Assembly (NCBI GenBank): GCA_016584495.1
Contig: WAID01000004.1
Span: forward strand, 744,001 to 808,000
DNA: 64,000 bases
Direction: 5' to 3'
DNA from: Celoporthe dispersa
Taxonomy: Eukaryota; Ascomycota; Sordariomycetes; Diaporthales; Cryphonectriaceae
Below are positions 11,891 through 23,815 of this stretch, piece after piece (position 1 is the stretch's first letter; each line of letters opens with the position of its first letter). Under the pieces are notes generated by a model. The model had not been told where the DNA came from, did not search any database, and was given only the letters and a program-made list of their open reading frames with translations. Position numbers and translations under genes: made by a program.

Positions 11891-13131
11891 TTAGGCCTGT
11901 GCACCAGCCATCATAACCTCCAGGGCACGCCGCAGGACGTCGTCCTCGGCAGGGTAGTCGGGGCCCCTGATGGTCACAGCAGCGGGCAGCAGGATGCTCT
12001 CGTCGATCTCCTTGAACTTGCCAGTCTGCACCAGGATGGCCTGACCGTTGCGCGCGGTATCAGCCATCAGAAGGGCCGCAGCACGACCGACGGCGGAGGC
12101 AGGCTGGATCTCGACGCCGATCTTGGCCATGATGTCCTTCAGGCCGGGGAGGACACTGCTTTCAGTCCATGTCGGGCAGATCGTGTTGATGCGGATGGGG
12201 AGGTTGGCCGCGCCCAGGAGCGGGTGCAGGGCGCGGGCGAACCCAAGCACAGCATGCTTGGCCGTTGCTGAGGAGTGGGAGAGAAGACCGTGCGTGTTAG
12301 TAACGAGGCCCAAGGACTCGGCTCGGACCAGTTCTTTTACAGGAGGAGAATAAAATCCTTCCGGGAGCAAGGGGGAGGGGGGGGAGGGACAGGGTCCAAT
12401 TGTAATAATAAGAAAAAAAAGAGCAAGGGGAAAGAAAAAAAAAAGCAGACAAGACGTACCGTAGTCTGCGGCACGGCACCGCTGGATCCCCATGGTGGAA
12501 GCATTGACGACGATGCTGCCACCCTCGGGCTGCTGACGCATGTAGTAGATGGCCAGGGTGCCGGTGTTCATGACGCCCTTCATGCTCACGTCCATGAGAT
12601 CGTACGAGGGCTCCTTGAGGTCGCCATTCTCGTCCACCTCGGTGGCCAGGTAGTCGGCCCGGGGCCCCAGCCCGGCGTTGGCAAAGACGTGGTCGATCTT
12701 GCCATACGTCTCCTTTGTCTTCCTGAACAGGGCATTAAGCTGGGCCCAGTTGGCGACATCCGTCTGGACGAAGGTGAAGCTGCCAGAGGGCGACTCAGTC
12801 GGTGGGGCCACATCACCGTTGACGACAGATGCGCCGAGGGAGAGCAGCAGCTGCACGGTCGCGAGACCAATTCCGGACGAGCCTCCTGCATAGACGAGAG
12901 CGACAGGTCACATCATGTCAGAACTTATTTTCCCCTTTTTTTCTTTCTTCTCCTTCTTTTCTTCTTCCTGTCTTCCTCCTTCGGTTGCGCAGGAAAAGCA
13001 GGAACAGGAAACAAGGAAGCAAAAGAGAGAAAAACAAGCGATCCAATAAGGGGACGATTCATACCTGTCACAATGACAACCTTGCCCTTCAAGGCGCTCA
13101 GATCACCATCTTTGATATAAACTTCGGCCAT
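11891..13131 (-). CDS. Short-chain dehydrogenase/reductase (SDR)
   Basis: NAD(P)-dependent oxidoreductase of the classical SDR fold, 289 residues. Exons on the minus strand are 13131-13065, 12885-12460 and 12267-11891; introns are 179 and 192 nt. Splicing creates two diagnostic motifs. The first junction makes TGGSSGIG, the cofactor-binding glycine motif. The second makes DYATAKHAVLG, giving the catalytic Tyr-x-x-x-Lys. NAG (ANAGLG) and the substrate-side Ser (VVNASTMG) are also present. The C-terminal half, with an INTICPTWTESS segment after the active site, resembles the 15-hydroxyprostaglandin-dehydrogenase-like SDRs of fungi. Substrate unknown. Both introns contain poly-A and G-rich low-complexity tracts. 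The start is ATG 13131, MAEVYIKDGDLS. Confidence 0.92.
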
Positions 13132-14742
13132 TTTGGTTTTACTTGCTGGGATGGGTTTCGAGAGTCGATACTTGGACACAAAAAAAAGATGAAAATTAAA
13201 AAAAAAAAAAAAGGAAGGGTAACCGCAGGAACAGTTTCAATGGAACGCGTCCGCTGCAGGTAACCCCTTAATATCGCAGTTTCTTGTGTGGCAGGACGGG
13301 GCGGGCCAGCGGACCACATGGAGCATGACATCGAGCATGGAGAACTACCTGAAGACCCATGTCCATTACCACCATACTAACGGCGACCCATGCTCCTATA
13401 CATGTGTACACATGAATCGGTTACTCAGTAGGGTTACCACCAGCTGCATAAAGTTTCTGTGAATGAGGTCACATATGTGTATACATGGTTCATAGACTAC
13501 AAGTGTAGGACCTCATTAATGGTACGAACATGAAATGCTACCCAAATATCAGCCCTACGCTGATTGTGTCAAACTAGAACGATGAACCATCATCCCGCCT
13601 CGCATGAGCAGCCCTTTTGTGGCCAAGTAAGCACAAGGCACAGAGGGAGACCAACCTCACACACACCCTCTGCCTCTTGTTGGCTCGCCATGGCCTGGGT
13701 GGATGCGCAGGCAAAACCGGATATCCCGGCAAGCACTACTGTATACTGTACAGGCCAAAACTCAGAGCGTAGTACTCACCATTCTCATAGCAACTGTAGC
13801 AGTGACGCCAAGTGGGTCGTCGTTCTCGAGCCTGGGTCGTCCGGCCAATGTGGTTACGCTGTATTTCGTTTTTTCCCTCTCTCTCCTCTCTTCCTTTTAC
13901 ACTATGGTATCTCCATACTGGCTGGGACCCAGATCCACCACTGAGACGGGTGCGCAGATCGCCCAACGGCGACAACCCTTGCTGGGCCACTACTATGTAT
14001 GGTAGTGGAGACTCACGCCTGGGAGGGAGAACAGGGCGGTCCACCTGGGTGTGGCAAGTCCCCTTGGATGCATTTCCCTGACTGGCGGAGGATGTCGTCA
14101 ACGTTACAAGGACGTGACCAGGCCTCGGCTCGAGGGTTGTGGTCACACTACTACCTGCACGGTATGCAACTCGTGAGAGACCTCCGCCTATTTATTCTCC
14201 TTCGAGAGCCGGCGTGCAGCCCTGGATCTCAACACCTGGAAGCTGAGATGTCTCTGCATATTGTCTAGCACCGTAGTCTGCAGTATGAAAAACTATCATT
14301 AGATCATATATCTACTCCAGATCCCGGCCCGAGGGAGTAGACCCGTCCTGTCAGGCTGGGAACCCGTTATTATGGAGATGAGCACCCAGGGCCAAATTTC
14401 CAGAAGTTTGAGTTTCTCGCCCTGTTGATCCATCAGGCCATGCCAGGGTCCCTTATATTGGCACCGCTAGGGGCCCGATCCGTCTCCTTGGTCTCTCTCC
14501 CCTTGGCCCTCGAGCCGGTACTTGAGAACATACATTTCCGAGAAAGCTCTTTTTTCTTGTTTATATGGGGATCCCGTCTGCTGCAGTAGAGTGTCATGTT
14601 GCTGTTCTCTTTTGGGGTTTCATGATTCTTGTCTAGAAAGTTGTTTTTTGTTTTTGTTTTCGCTGCTGTTTCCCACCCTCCCCCCCCCCCCTTCCTCTCT
14701 TCCTGTGACGACCAGTGCCGCTCGGTGGTCATTAGATTCGCC
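13132..14742. other. Divergent intergenic region
   Basis: Lies between the divergently transcribed SDR and rhodopsin-domain genes. An A-run (13197-13212) lies in the SDR leader, and a C-run (14681-14692) and T-rich tracts precede the rhodopsin-domain start. Open frames at 13.56-14.27 kb overlap in several frames and show no family motif. No gene called. Confidence 0.5.
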
Positions 14743-16154
14743 ATGGTTGAGCCAGCTGGTGTGGGAGTGCCTCTGCTCCGTGTCACGATCCTCTTCCTCG
14801 TCTTGACCTGGGTGACTGTCATTACACGGGTCTCGGTGCGAAGATGGCTGAGGCCCGAGGCTAAGGGGTTGGATGACCTGATGATGTGCATCGGTCTTGT
14901 AAGTGTTTTCTCGACGGACGTCCTCGATCCTAACATGCACATAAAACTTGTACCTCCTTGAGAAAGAGACCATCGACCAGGAACGACAACATTCTAACCC
15001 TCGATGACGACAATCTCAGGTCTTCTACACGATCACATGCTCTCTGGTCATCGTGTGCTGCTATCGCGGCGCTGGGCAGCTGTCGGAACACCTTTCGACG
15101 CAGGACATTATGCTAGGGACAAAGGTGCGTACACACGAGGCTGGACGGTAGCTAGGGAGTTCCGCAATATTGACGACACTGCTCTCAAGACATTTTTCAT
15201 CGCCGAGTACTTCTACGCCAGCTGCACCGTCCTGATCAAGAGCAGCATCTGTGTCTGTCTGATCCGCGTGGCCGACGGACGTCGTCGATTCTCGTGGACT
15301 CTCTGGGGCCTCGTGGGGCTGCAGTTCCTGGCGGCCATCATCTTCTTCGCAGGCGTCTCCAACATCTGCCGCCCCATCACGACTCTCTGGGGCGAGACGA
15401 CCTATGGTACCTGCGATGCTAAGCTGAACAGCAGCGTCAGCTTCTTCTTCTCCGCCATCTCCATATTGACGGACGTGTCCTTGGCTATCCTGCCTGCCCT
15501 CCTGATCTGGCCGATCCAGATGAAACTACGCCTCAAGATCTCTGTGGCTATCATTCTGGGACTGGCCGCCTTGTGAGTACCCGCACACATGCATTTCTGT
15601 TCATTCTTCCCCGCTGCTGCCCCTACTATCAACGGCTAACCGGCTCTCTTCCGCTCCCCAGCGCGAGCTGTGCCACCATCATCCGACTTCGCTACTTGAC
15701 CTTGTACGACGACCAGTCCGAGTTCATGTACAGCGCCGGCCCCATCGGGCTGTGGTCCGTCATAGAAGAGGGCATAAGCATCGTCGCCGGCTCCATGCCT
15801 GCGCTCCGCCCCCTGCTCAACCTTCGCATATTTGGAGGCACCAGGGACGCCAGCAAGGGGGTCTCGCACCCTGAGACGGACCTGCAGACATGGGGTGCAG
15901 GTGACAAGAGGGACGTGACAGATGATCTCACGGGCAGCATGAAGATGCAGACCTTTGTGTCGTCCAGCAGCAACAACCATACCAGCAACAACAAAGTAAG
16001 AATCTCAAAGGACGGAGACAGCGATGGAGAGAGCCAGACTCATATCCTCAAAGAGACACACGTGACGGTTTCGACCGAGCACATGAACACCATCGGAACC
16101 GAGGAGTGGACGAAGCGGCGGATCAATGGCTGGGATCGAGAGGTAGACAAGTGA
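14743..16154 (+). CDS. Fungal rhodopsin-domain integral membrane protein
   Basis: Predicted seven-helix plasma-membrane protein of the fungal 'rhodopsin domain' (SAT4/PTH11-related) family, 378 residues. Exons are 14743-14898, 15020-15124, 15190-15572 and 15662-16154. The 65-nt second intron (GTGCGT...CTCAAG) rejoins the frame as GTK-TFFIAEYFY, matching the usual [K]-x-F-F-x-A-E-x-x-Y block before helix 4. Other family marks are GLDD in the first loop, IKSSICVCLIRV and LTDVSLAILPALLIWP. Two Cys residues flank the extracellular loop (NICRP and GTCDA). No CFEM domain precedes the first helix, so this is not a full PTH11-type receptor. The tail from about residue 280 is hydrophilic, Ser/Asn/Thr-rich and likely cytosolic. 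The ligand is unknown. Exon 2 end and exon 3 start are my inference. Confidence 0.85.
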
Positions 16155-17333
16155 CACCAGACAGAGGCTGGATTGAACGGATCCTTTTCTTTCTCACCAA
16201 GGGATATCCTCGAGTCTACAGTCGTGTCGTCGTTGTCTGGCTCGTCGAGTACAAGTATCAACTCCGGCCTGTACCACGGCAGCTGAGTGATGGTCCACGG
16301 GTCTCAAGTCTTGAGAGGAGACCTCAGTCCCTCTTGCAGAAACCTACACAGTACTGTGACTCCGTCAGGCGCCCCCATGGCCGAGTACTTGCTGTAACTG
16401 GCCCAGCGCGACGACTTCACGATCACGGCGCTGGAACCGCTTTCTTCGAGGAACGAGTGAGCAGGGCACATAAGAGTCGTCCGTGGAAAAGGAGAGTTGT
16501 TGACCAGGGTTTCAAGCTTGTCCCGGGGCCGGTTCCTCGAGGACTCGGGATTCGGCCACACCCACCCTCGGCGGCTTGCTCTGATCCGAGGATTTCATTG
16601 AGCATGAGGCCATGTCTTCGAATTCGCCTATCGTAACGACACTCTGATATATCGTACCATTACTGGCTGTATACAAGTGTCCAATCTTGTACATAACGTT
16701 ATGGAAAGCGGACGACTTTCGTCGACCAAAACAATAATATAGTGCGAATACCCTTCATCCTCATGCTATGTTGTCTCCAGAACACCTTTAAATACAAATG
16801 TTCAAATTGATATCAGAAGCTTATTGCCTAAAAGCATCGAGTGTGAGATGACTGCAATACAGCACGTAAGCCTATTCATTTGGAGCAGTGGCGATAGATA
16901 CGATAGTATGAATGAGGAGGTACTAAGCATCGAGTTTCTGGACCTATAATCACTCCATCTCTGTCTTCTTCCCTCCAGAATCCAGAAGCATCTGGATGCA
17001 ATGGCACCTGCTGGAGGAGTTGGCAGGAATAAGACGTATTTCTTAAGTTGATATTGTTTGGTGGGGGGGTTGGGTCACCATTGACCTTATTGGCGGGCTG
17101 GCTGAGATTCCCTTAGTCAGCATGACCCACTGCAGATCGATCACGCCATCGGCCCTTGGGCAAGGGTGGCTTACAAAACGAACGATCTCTTTTTGTAGTC
17201 TGTTTTTCTGGGGCCTTACAAATCCTTGATGTTGGGTCCCTTTTTGAGAGAAGAAAAATTAAAAAAAAAAATGGCTCGTTCATAATACTCATTCCTTACA
17301 CCAGTCTCACTATCCTTAACTCATCTGGACCTC
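16155..17333. other. Intergenic spacer
   Basis: No gene recognised. It carries the 3' region of the rhodopsin-domain gene and the promoter of the SQR gene, with a G-run at 17063-17069 and an A-run at 17260-17270. The last 60 nt before the SQR ATG are C/T-rich, as in many fungal leaders. Confidence 0.5.
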
Positions 17334-18889
17334 ATGATGGCGGCCTTATTCGGTGCAGCAGCCTCCCGCGCCACTGCCAGGGCCCTTCAGGCGAGATTGC
17401 CCTCGACAGCTTCCTCCTCCCTTAGGTCATACGCGACCGTCACTGCGGTACCGCCAAAGCCTCACCACCGCGTGGTCATCGTTGGAGGAGGCACGGCAGG
17501 GGTCACAGTCGCCGCGCAGCTGCTCAGGACCAAGGAGTTCCAGAAGGACGAGATCGCCATCCTGGACCCGGCCAAGGACCACCACTACCAGCCCGGATGG
17601 ACCCTCGTCGGCTCAGGCCTCAGGCCTCTGGGTGACATGAGCCGGCCTCTGTCTAGCATCATACCTGGGAGCGTCACGCACTACCCGCTGCAGGTCGCCA
17701 GGTTCGATCCCGAGAACAACCAGCTCAAGACCACGGACGGCGTCGAGGTCTCGTACGAGTATCTGGTGGTGGCCCCTGGCCTGGAGGTGAACTTTGCCGG
17801 GATCAAGGGGCTGCCCGAGGCCCTGCAGGACCCGGGCAGCAGCGTGAGCTCCATCTACTCCAACACCACGGTCGAGCAGGTCTGGAAGAACATCCAGGCG
17901 TTCAAGAGGGGGACGGCCGTCTTTACGCAGCCGGCTGGCGTTATCAAGTGTGCTGGAGCCCCGCAGAAGATCATGTGGATGGCCCTGTCCCAGTGGGAGA
18001 GGGACGGCGTGAGGAAGGAGATATTGCCATACTTTGCTACTGGTGCTCCAGGTATGCGCCTCGGCCCTTCTCTCTCTCTCTCTCTCTGTCTGAATGATGA
18101 GAAGGAAAAAGACACTGACCGTGGTGATGTAGCCATGTTCGCCGTGCCAAAGTACTCCAAGGCGCTTGAGGAGCTGCGCGTGCAGCGCCAGGTGGAGGGC
18201 CTCTTCCAGCACAACCTGGTCGGGGTCGACGTCAAGAACAAGACTGCCACCTTCAAGAACCTGGCAGACAACGGCAAGGGAGGTCGAGAAGGAGTTTGGT
18301 TTCTTGCACGTGGTCCCTCCTCAGAAGCCCTGGGACTGGGTTGCCAAGTCACCTCTGGGTAAGAAGACCGTTCCTCCGTGGCCCGAACTGTATTGGGAAG
18401 TAGAGGCCTGATGCTGACTCTCTTATCAATGTTTTTTTGCACTAGCCGACTCTGCCGGCTGGGTTGATGTGGACAAGACCACCACGCAGCATAACAAGTT
18501 CTCCAACGTCTTCTCCATAGGCGACGCCTCCTCCCTCCCCAACTCCAAGACTGCCGCAGCCATCTCATCTCAGGCTCCCGTTCTGGTAGATAACCTGCTC
18601 TCCACTATCCGCGGAAAAGAGCTCAGTGCCGGCTACACCGGCTACGCCTCCTGCCCCCTGCTGACCGGCCACAACGAGCTGATGCTCTGCGAGTTCAAGT
18701 ACGGAGGCGTGCCCGACGAGACATTCGCCAAGGTGCCCGGTATCGGCAGCCAGGATGTGCCACGACGGGTCTTCTATCACCTGAAGAAGGACTTCTTCCC
18801 CAGCGTGTACTGGAACAGCTTCGTCAAGGGGGACGTGGTACGGCCCGAGGGCCTGGTTCAAGCCAGACACAGCCAAGACGTCTGTATAG
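17334..18889 (+). CDS. Mitochondrial sulfide:quinone oxidoreductase, two one-base frame breaks
   Basis: FAD enzyme that oxidises hydrogen sulfide and passes electrons to ubiquinone on the inner mitochondrial membrane (SQOR; S. pombe Hmt2 group). Exons are 17334-18051, 18133-18358 and 18446-18889. Residues 1-35 form an Arg/Ala/Ser presequence ending LRSYATV. VVIVGGGTAGVTVAAQL is the FAD-binding motif. HYQPGWTLVGSG, FTQPAGVIKCAGAPQKI (active-site Cys) and FSIGDASSLPNSKTAAAI are family blocks. The frame breaks twice. At 18278-18280 one G too many separates NGK from EVEKEFGFLHVVPPQ. In the five-G run at 18828-18832 one extra G separates FVKG from TWYGPRAWFKPD. Removing one G at each gives 461 residues ending at TAG 18889. 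Uncorrected, the last frame runs on to 19023 with a non-family tail. Confidence 0.9.
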
Positions 18890-19023
18890 AGATCTGGCAG
18901 CTACTGCTGACGGGGATGAAGACATGTGATGGGAGGTTCACCAATTTTCAGAGCGTAGCCTACTTAGCAATTGCCTGCTTTATTCAACTACTGGTCCTTT
19001 GGTCCTTTTTTGATTTTTGGTGA

Positions 19024-20398
19024 TTTCTTATGTTAGATAAACGCAAGGACAGACAAGGGCGGTGCTCTGCAGTGGGATGACAAGATTTATGAGCTATAAT
19101 CGCCCATCGCAAAAAAGGTCTGACCGAGAAATACCAATAAACATTTTTGTCATGCTCAGACGTGCTCATAGTGCTTCTCTGCTATTGTGGTAGCTGTCCA
19201 GGCTCGATGACTCACTTCTCTCATCATCATAAATGTCAGAATAAATGGTAGTTGGCATATCATCGACACTAGGTTCCTAGTGGATTGCCCGATGCCAGAC
19301 AAGAGAAATGATCTTGCCTACCAGCTGAATTCTAGCTTGCAGGATGAGGCTGGGCTGTAGCTTGGTCTTGAGCATATCAACTAATAGCATCTCTAGCTCA
19401 GTATTTGGAGCTTGCTTTATGCCTAGTGTGCTTGTCACACACTTGCCTTTGTCACATCATTTTTGCCTATAGCCTCGACTACTTTCAATAATTATGAATC
19501 TACCAATCATGTTCTGTTTTCTGAAATAAAAACTTTTTAAAAAATGGACAAAGCAGAATGAAAAGAATTACACGTGGTTGTATGTTGTAATAATCGAGAT
19601 GCCCCTCACTAATAAAGAAAGGACTGCAGTAATGAGAGTGTTCCGAGTACTCCAGCAAGCCAAAGAGCACATGACCACAAATTGCTAGTATCGAACTTGT
19701 AGTCAAATCTTCAAAACTTCACGTGATGCCTACATTACAACTCTTTGCAAACGGGACTTAATTAGTCCTTCCCAAGCGCTAGGCGCAGGCGAGTTGAGAC
19801 TTAGCACTGCGAAGTGACACTTTCTTTTTTTTTTTTTTTTTAGACCGAGACATGATGATAATTACTTTGATAACCAACGCTGTATGTAGTAGTGTCTCTG
19901 TAGAAGCATCAGCTGGGAGGCGTTAGTAAGTGTTGTATGACAGACGGTCTGTTTTATTGATAAAGTAACTAGAGAAGAACAGGACGGTTGTCTAGGATCG
20001 TACCTCACGGACTCACGCCCACGTACTGATCTTTCACTATTTGTCAAGTACTCGAGAGAGCTAGGAAATGGTGTACTGTTCTATAACGAGACTATAGCCA
20101 CCAACTCGTTGCCATCGTATCCTAGCTCCTCCTTAGAGTCGCCTTAAACCTTCATCATAGAGGTCATAGCTGAGTTTCCTAGCTGCGCATTATGAGGAAC
20201 TTGCAGTGAAAACTGCTATTTAACTTGGGGCTCTTCCTAATGGTTCCTCGGGGGAATTCTTGAGCCTCTGTCCCAGTTCTCTACCTCTGTACACCTGGAT
20301 TATCCCTTTGGCTGTCATTTGTACACTCTCTCGGACCCCTCACGATCTTTGCATAGTGCACACACCGAATGACTATTTTCTGCTCATCCACCACCAAG
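19024..20398. other. AT-rich intergenic region
   Basis: Noticeably more AT-rich than the flanking genes, with a T-run at 19824-19841 and many short words such as CTAGCTT. It may be eroded repeat DNA, but no transposon features are visible. The upstream leader of the next gene begins at about 20300. No gene called. Confidence 0.45.
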
Positions 20399-21459
20399 AT
20401 GGCCCCCAAGAGGAGTCGAGATGGCCCTGAGCCGCCCGCCAAGCGGCAGAAGACCTCTGGGCCCGACATGATGCCCACACCAGAGTCAGACTGCCTTGAC
20501 TTCCCAGAGGCTTCCGACCGCTCCACCCCAGCTCCGCCGCTCAGCCCAGGAGCTGCTTCCAGCGACTCTGGGCTCCTGGCCGAGACGAGCCGCTCCAAGG
20601 ACGTCTCGTTTCCGGTCGGCGGTCCTCTCGCCCCCCTGAGGATGAGCCTCGAGGTCTCGGAAGACCCGCTGGGATATGGGAGCCGCATAAGTTATCGCGG
20701 CGACCTATATCTCACGTTGCCCCAGGGGGAGTTCCACATTGGCCATATCAATGGCTGGCTGCTGAGGAAATCAACAGCGCCCGCCCAGCAAGGCCGGAGC
20801 TCCCCTCGATGGGTCTCCGAGTGGCTGCAAGGCTCCATGTCCAAGTACAAATACGAGGATAAGGACATGGCGCAAGCCTTGCGGTCGCTGTACGGGAAGC
20901 AAGGACAGCCTCAAAAGCTTGAGGCCCCGGGTCCCAGCTATGAAGACAACATTGTCTTCATAGAAATGATTCATATCGAAGAGAAGGATGAAGCCACCGG
21001 GATCAAGGTATGTTACCACCGAAAATATTTCCCACCCCCATTGCTTAGCTGATCATTGCTAACATGTTCTTCTTATAGTTCGCCGGCAATAAGCTCCTCA
21101 AGCACGCGTTCAGTCTTTACTACGCGTGCACCGCTGATCGGCGCATCCCGGAGGAGTATCGGCCAGAGGGACACTTGGTGTTCATCCTTGAGCCGGCACT
21201 CCCCCAGGATGATGATATTGCTGCGGTCTGGTACAAAGACCAAGGCAAGCCCAGCGGGAGCAAAGCCATGGACACCCGGGAGAGCGAGGTCGCCGCCACG
21301 CTGAGGATGGTATACTCTTCAGTGTCCATCGGATACAAAGTGCTCGTCGAGGATGCCCTGGTTCGCTCTCCAGGAGGAGGGACGGTCCACACCATTATGG
21401 GGCATCGACTCTCCGTCGAGATGATGCGAAACCACCTGTCAATGACGCGGGCGGTGTGA
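20399..21459 (+). CDS. Unrecognised fungal protein with nuclear-localisation-like N-terminus
   Basis: Exons 20399-21007 and 21079-21459, with a 71-nt intron (GTATGT...TATAG), give 329 residues. The start ATG is in the context CCACCAAGATGGCC. Residues 2-20 carry a bipartite basic signal (KRSR, then AKRQK), followed by a Pro/Ser-rich disordered stretch to about residue 75. From about residue 80 the protein is folded-looking, with alternating hydrophobic segments (RISYRGDLYLTLPQGEFHIG and DNIVFIEMIHIEE) and ends in a helical tail. I do not recognise the domain. The splice junction is supported by continuity of this pattern. Probably a lineage-restricted nuclear protein; function unknown. Confidence 0.8.
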
Positions 21460-22082
21460 CGGAACATCTTTGCGAGCGACGGCGGCCTCCCTGGTGCAGG
21501 TTGAATCTGTTCCCTTATGAATGTCATTCTCACCGCAGGCTACAGGAGTTTGGATATTTTGGATTTGTCTTTTTTTGGTCTTTGACATTGCATAGGGTCA
21601 AGGAAGTAATACCCGTGTCTTAATAATGTTTTTTTTTTTGGGGGGGGGGTTATCGTGTACAGTGTCCAAAGGCATACCTAGGTACGATTTTCATAATTGA
21701 GGGATAAATGAGAAAGAAGAACTATTCAGACTACTTCGTCAAACGGTACATAATTCATCAATGTGAACATGTTTATGTCTAAGTCTAAACCCTTGGGCCA
21801 TAGCTACTGGTTCGCTGGATTCTAGGCCCGAGGCCTGCGACACTTGTGACCGGACCTGATTGTACTTGTCGATATAGCGGCAGATACACATACTAAGAGA
21901 GCATCTTCATATAACTTAGAGTCGTGAACAGAATCAGATCCACATGCACGATATACGACAACGCTTCGATGAGTATAGTGTTGATGGCGATCTACGCTCT
22001 TCAATTTTGATCTGCTGCAATTGCCCCCCCCCCCCCCTCCTCTCTACATTCGACATGGTGAAAATCTTCCAGAGACTTCCGC
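21460..22082. other. Convergent intergenic region
   Basis: Lies between convergent 3' ends. It contains a T-run abutting a G-run at 21630-21649 and a C-run at 22024-22038. No gene. Confidence 0.5.
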
Positions 22083-22571
22083 TTAGCTGCCATTGTCCCA
22101 CTTCACGCACTTGATGCGGCGGCTGTCACCATCCCTCTGGTCCAGATTGACACACGGGTGGTCATTGTCATTAGCCCAGTTTCCCAGCAGATCGCCCGCA
22201 CACAAGCCACCATCACTGGTCTTGTCGCTGTAGTAGAACCAGGGCCCGGAGGCAAAGTAGACAGAGTGGCTGGAATCGTCCATCGTGACATCGACGTTGT
22301 AGTTGCTCTCGTGCTCGTAGGAGGCGGTTCCCTGCGCACTGGTGCGGAAAACAAAGACGTGAGTCAGCAGGCAATCCGTTTTGGAATTGCAAATCGCAGG
22401 AGAAGCTTTAGAGAGAGGACAGGTAGTGTAGTGCGGGTGGAGGAAGACTTACCAGTCGGTGCTGGAGAACTCGTTGGCCTTACGGTTGGCACGAGGAGAG
22501 ATTGCTGAGGCGGAGACTCCCACGGCAGCGCCGAGGGCGAGCATAGTGTTGAGAATGAAGCTGGTATGCAT
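22083..22571 (-). CDS. Small secreted four-cysteine protein
   Basis: Exons on the minus strand are 22571-22453 and 22338-22083, with a 114-nt intron (GTAAGT...ACCAG). The product is 124 residues. Residues 1-23 are a signal peptide (LNTMLALGAAVGVSASA). The mature part is acidic and rich in Asp, Asn and Ser, with four Cys: one made by the splice (STDC), then GGLC, HPC and RIKC. That suggests two disulfides. The acceptor that creates the first Cys (22339) is in frame; the nearby CAG ending at 22332 is not. Size, secretion and even Cys count fit fungal effector-like or surface proteins, but no named family is recognised. A TATA-like element lies at 22736-22743. Confidence 0.8.
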
Positions 22572-22732
22572 GGTGGCCGGCTGATAGAGTTGCTTGGTGT
22601 TGTAGATGTAGTTGAAGTGATCTTTGGCGGCTGCAAAGTTTTGTTTTCCAGAAACGATTGTGTTTTGAGGCGCTGTGAATGATGGCGAATGATGATGATG
22701 CTGAATGAGAGAAAGTTTCGGTCGACTCGGGG

Positions 22733-22746
22733 ATGTATATATACTT
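22733..22746 (-). promoter_or_regulatory. TATA-like element of the small secreted protein gene
   Basis: A TATATATA run about 165 nt upstream of the ATG at 22571, at a plausible distance for a fungal core promoter with a short leader. Assigned by position only. Confidence 0.4.
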
Positions 22747-23815
22747 TTCGAATAAGAACCGAGGGCTATGCGAGCAGTCGGATCATGTCCGCTGGCAAGA
22801 CTTGGCATCGAGACAGTCCGAGCTGAGGAAGGGAAATCACGAGATGTGGCTCTGAACAAGATAGGCCTGCGACACTCACCTAAGCTGAGAAGCTGCCTGT
22901 GTATGAGGCCGTATGTGGCAGTGAAGAGGAAAAAGAAGGAAGATAATAATAATAGAGACGTATAATGGTAGACGCGACCACGCGCTGAAGCCATCCAGGC
23001 CATGCGCGCTTCTGAAAACAGAGAAACCGAGCTGTGTCGATGTGTTACACAAACCAGTCCAAAATAAATTGTCTGCCAGGAATGCAGACAGTATAATCTG
23101 ACTCAGTCCTTGGCATTAAGCAATCACTACTTTATAATTTCGATTGCGAGGCCTATCACTGAGCCTCGGGGCTCTCGATGACGGCTTTAGTGTTGACAGC
23201 AGCAGAACGAAACGCGAAGGATGGCCCAGCACTAAGCTTATTCTTCTGAATAGCGACTTGGCAGAGTTAGGCCGCCATCCATGTGTCGACACTGCCACCT
23301 TGAGACTCTTGATCCTGATGACTAGCAAGGTACATGTGATTACCTCTCCTTGTATCTCCTTCTTTCTCTCTCCACTTGGTATATTCCTAAACATGATACG
23401 CCGCCTGGGGGGAATAGCGTGGATCGGTTGGCTGGTTATGTGGATTCGGTATTATATCGTCTGCCGACTGAGTCCTCCGCTCTTACGCCTCTTTCATGAT
23501 ACTCAGGGTGTTCCTGTGTAGTTGCTCAAGAATACAAGGTCCCAGCGGACGAAATTATCACGAAGCTGTTGCTGCCATGTCCAATACGGTTGATTTCAAA
23601 ACATCACTTCACTACCATCTCGTTGACCTCATGTTGACACCTCGTTAGAAAGCACGCGAACACTCTGGATAATTGGGCATCTCTCTATGGCCTCGTCAAA
23701 CGAATGCTACCAAACTCACAGTGCGCCAGTGCTCCCTCATCTCCTCGCAAGCGCCAGAATAGCCACTACGGATCCAGACCGGGTAGCGCCCTCCTGGAAT
23801 CCTGACCCTGAATGC
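22747..23815. other. Intergenic spacer
   Basis: Beyond the promoter of the small secreted protein I see no gene. Open frames on both strands at 23.1-23.5 kb overlap and have no family features. Confidence 0.45.

Noticed and set aside
15125..15155. A 31-nt intron in the rhodopsin-domain gene
   Set aside because: Too short and out of frame; the 65-nt alternative ending at 15189 keeps frame and restores the family block.
18278..18832. Programmed ribosomal frameshifting in SQR and other broken genes
   Set aside because: No shared slippery heptamer or downstream structure is apparent, directions differ between genes, and homopolymer error explains the set more simply.
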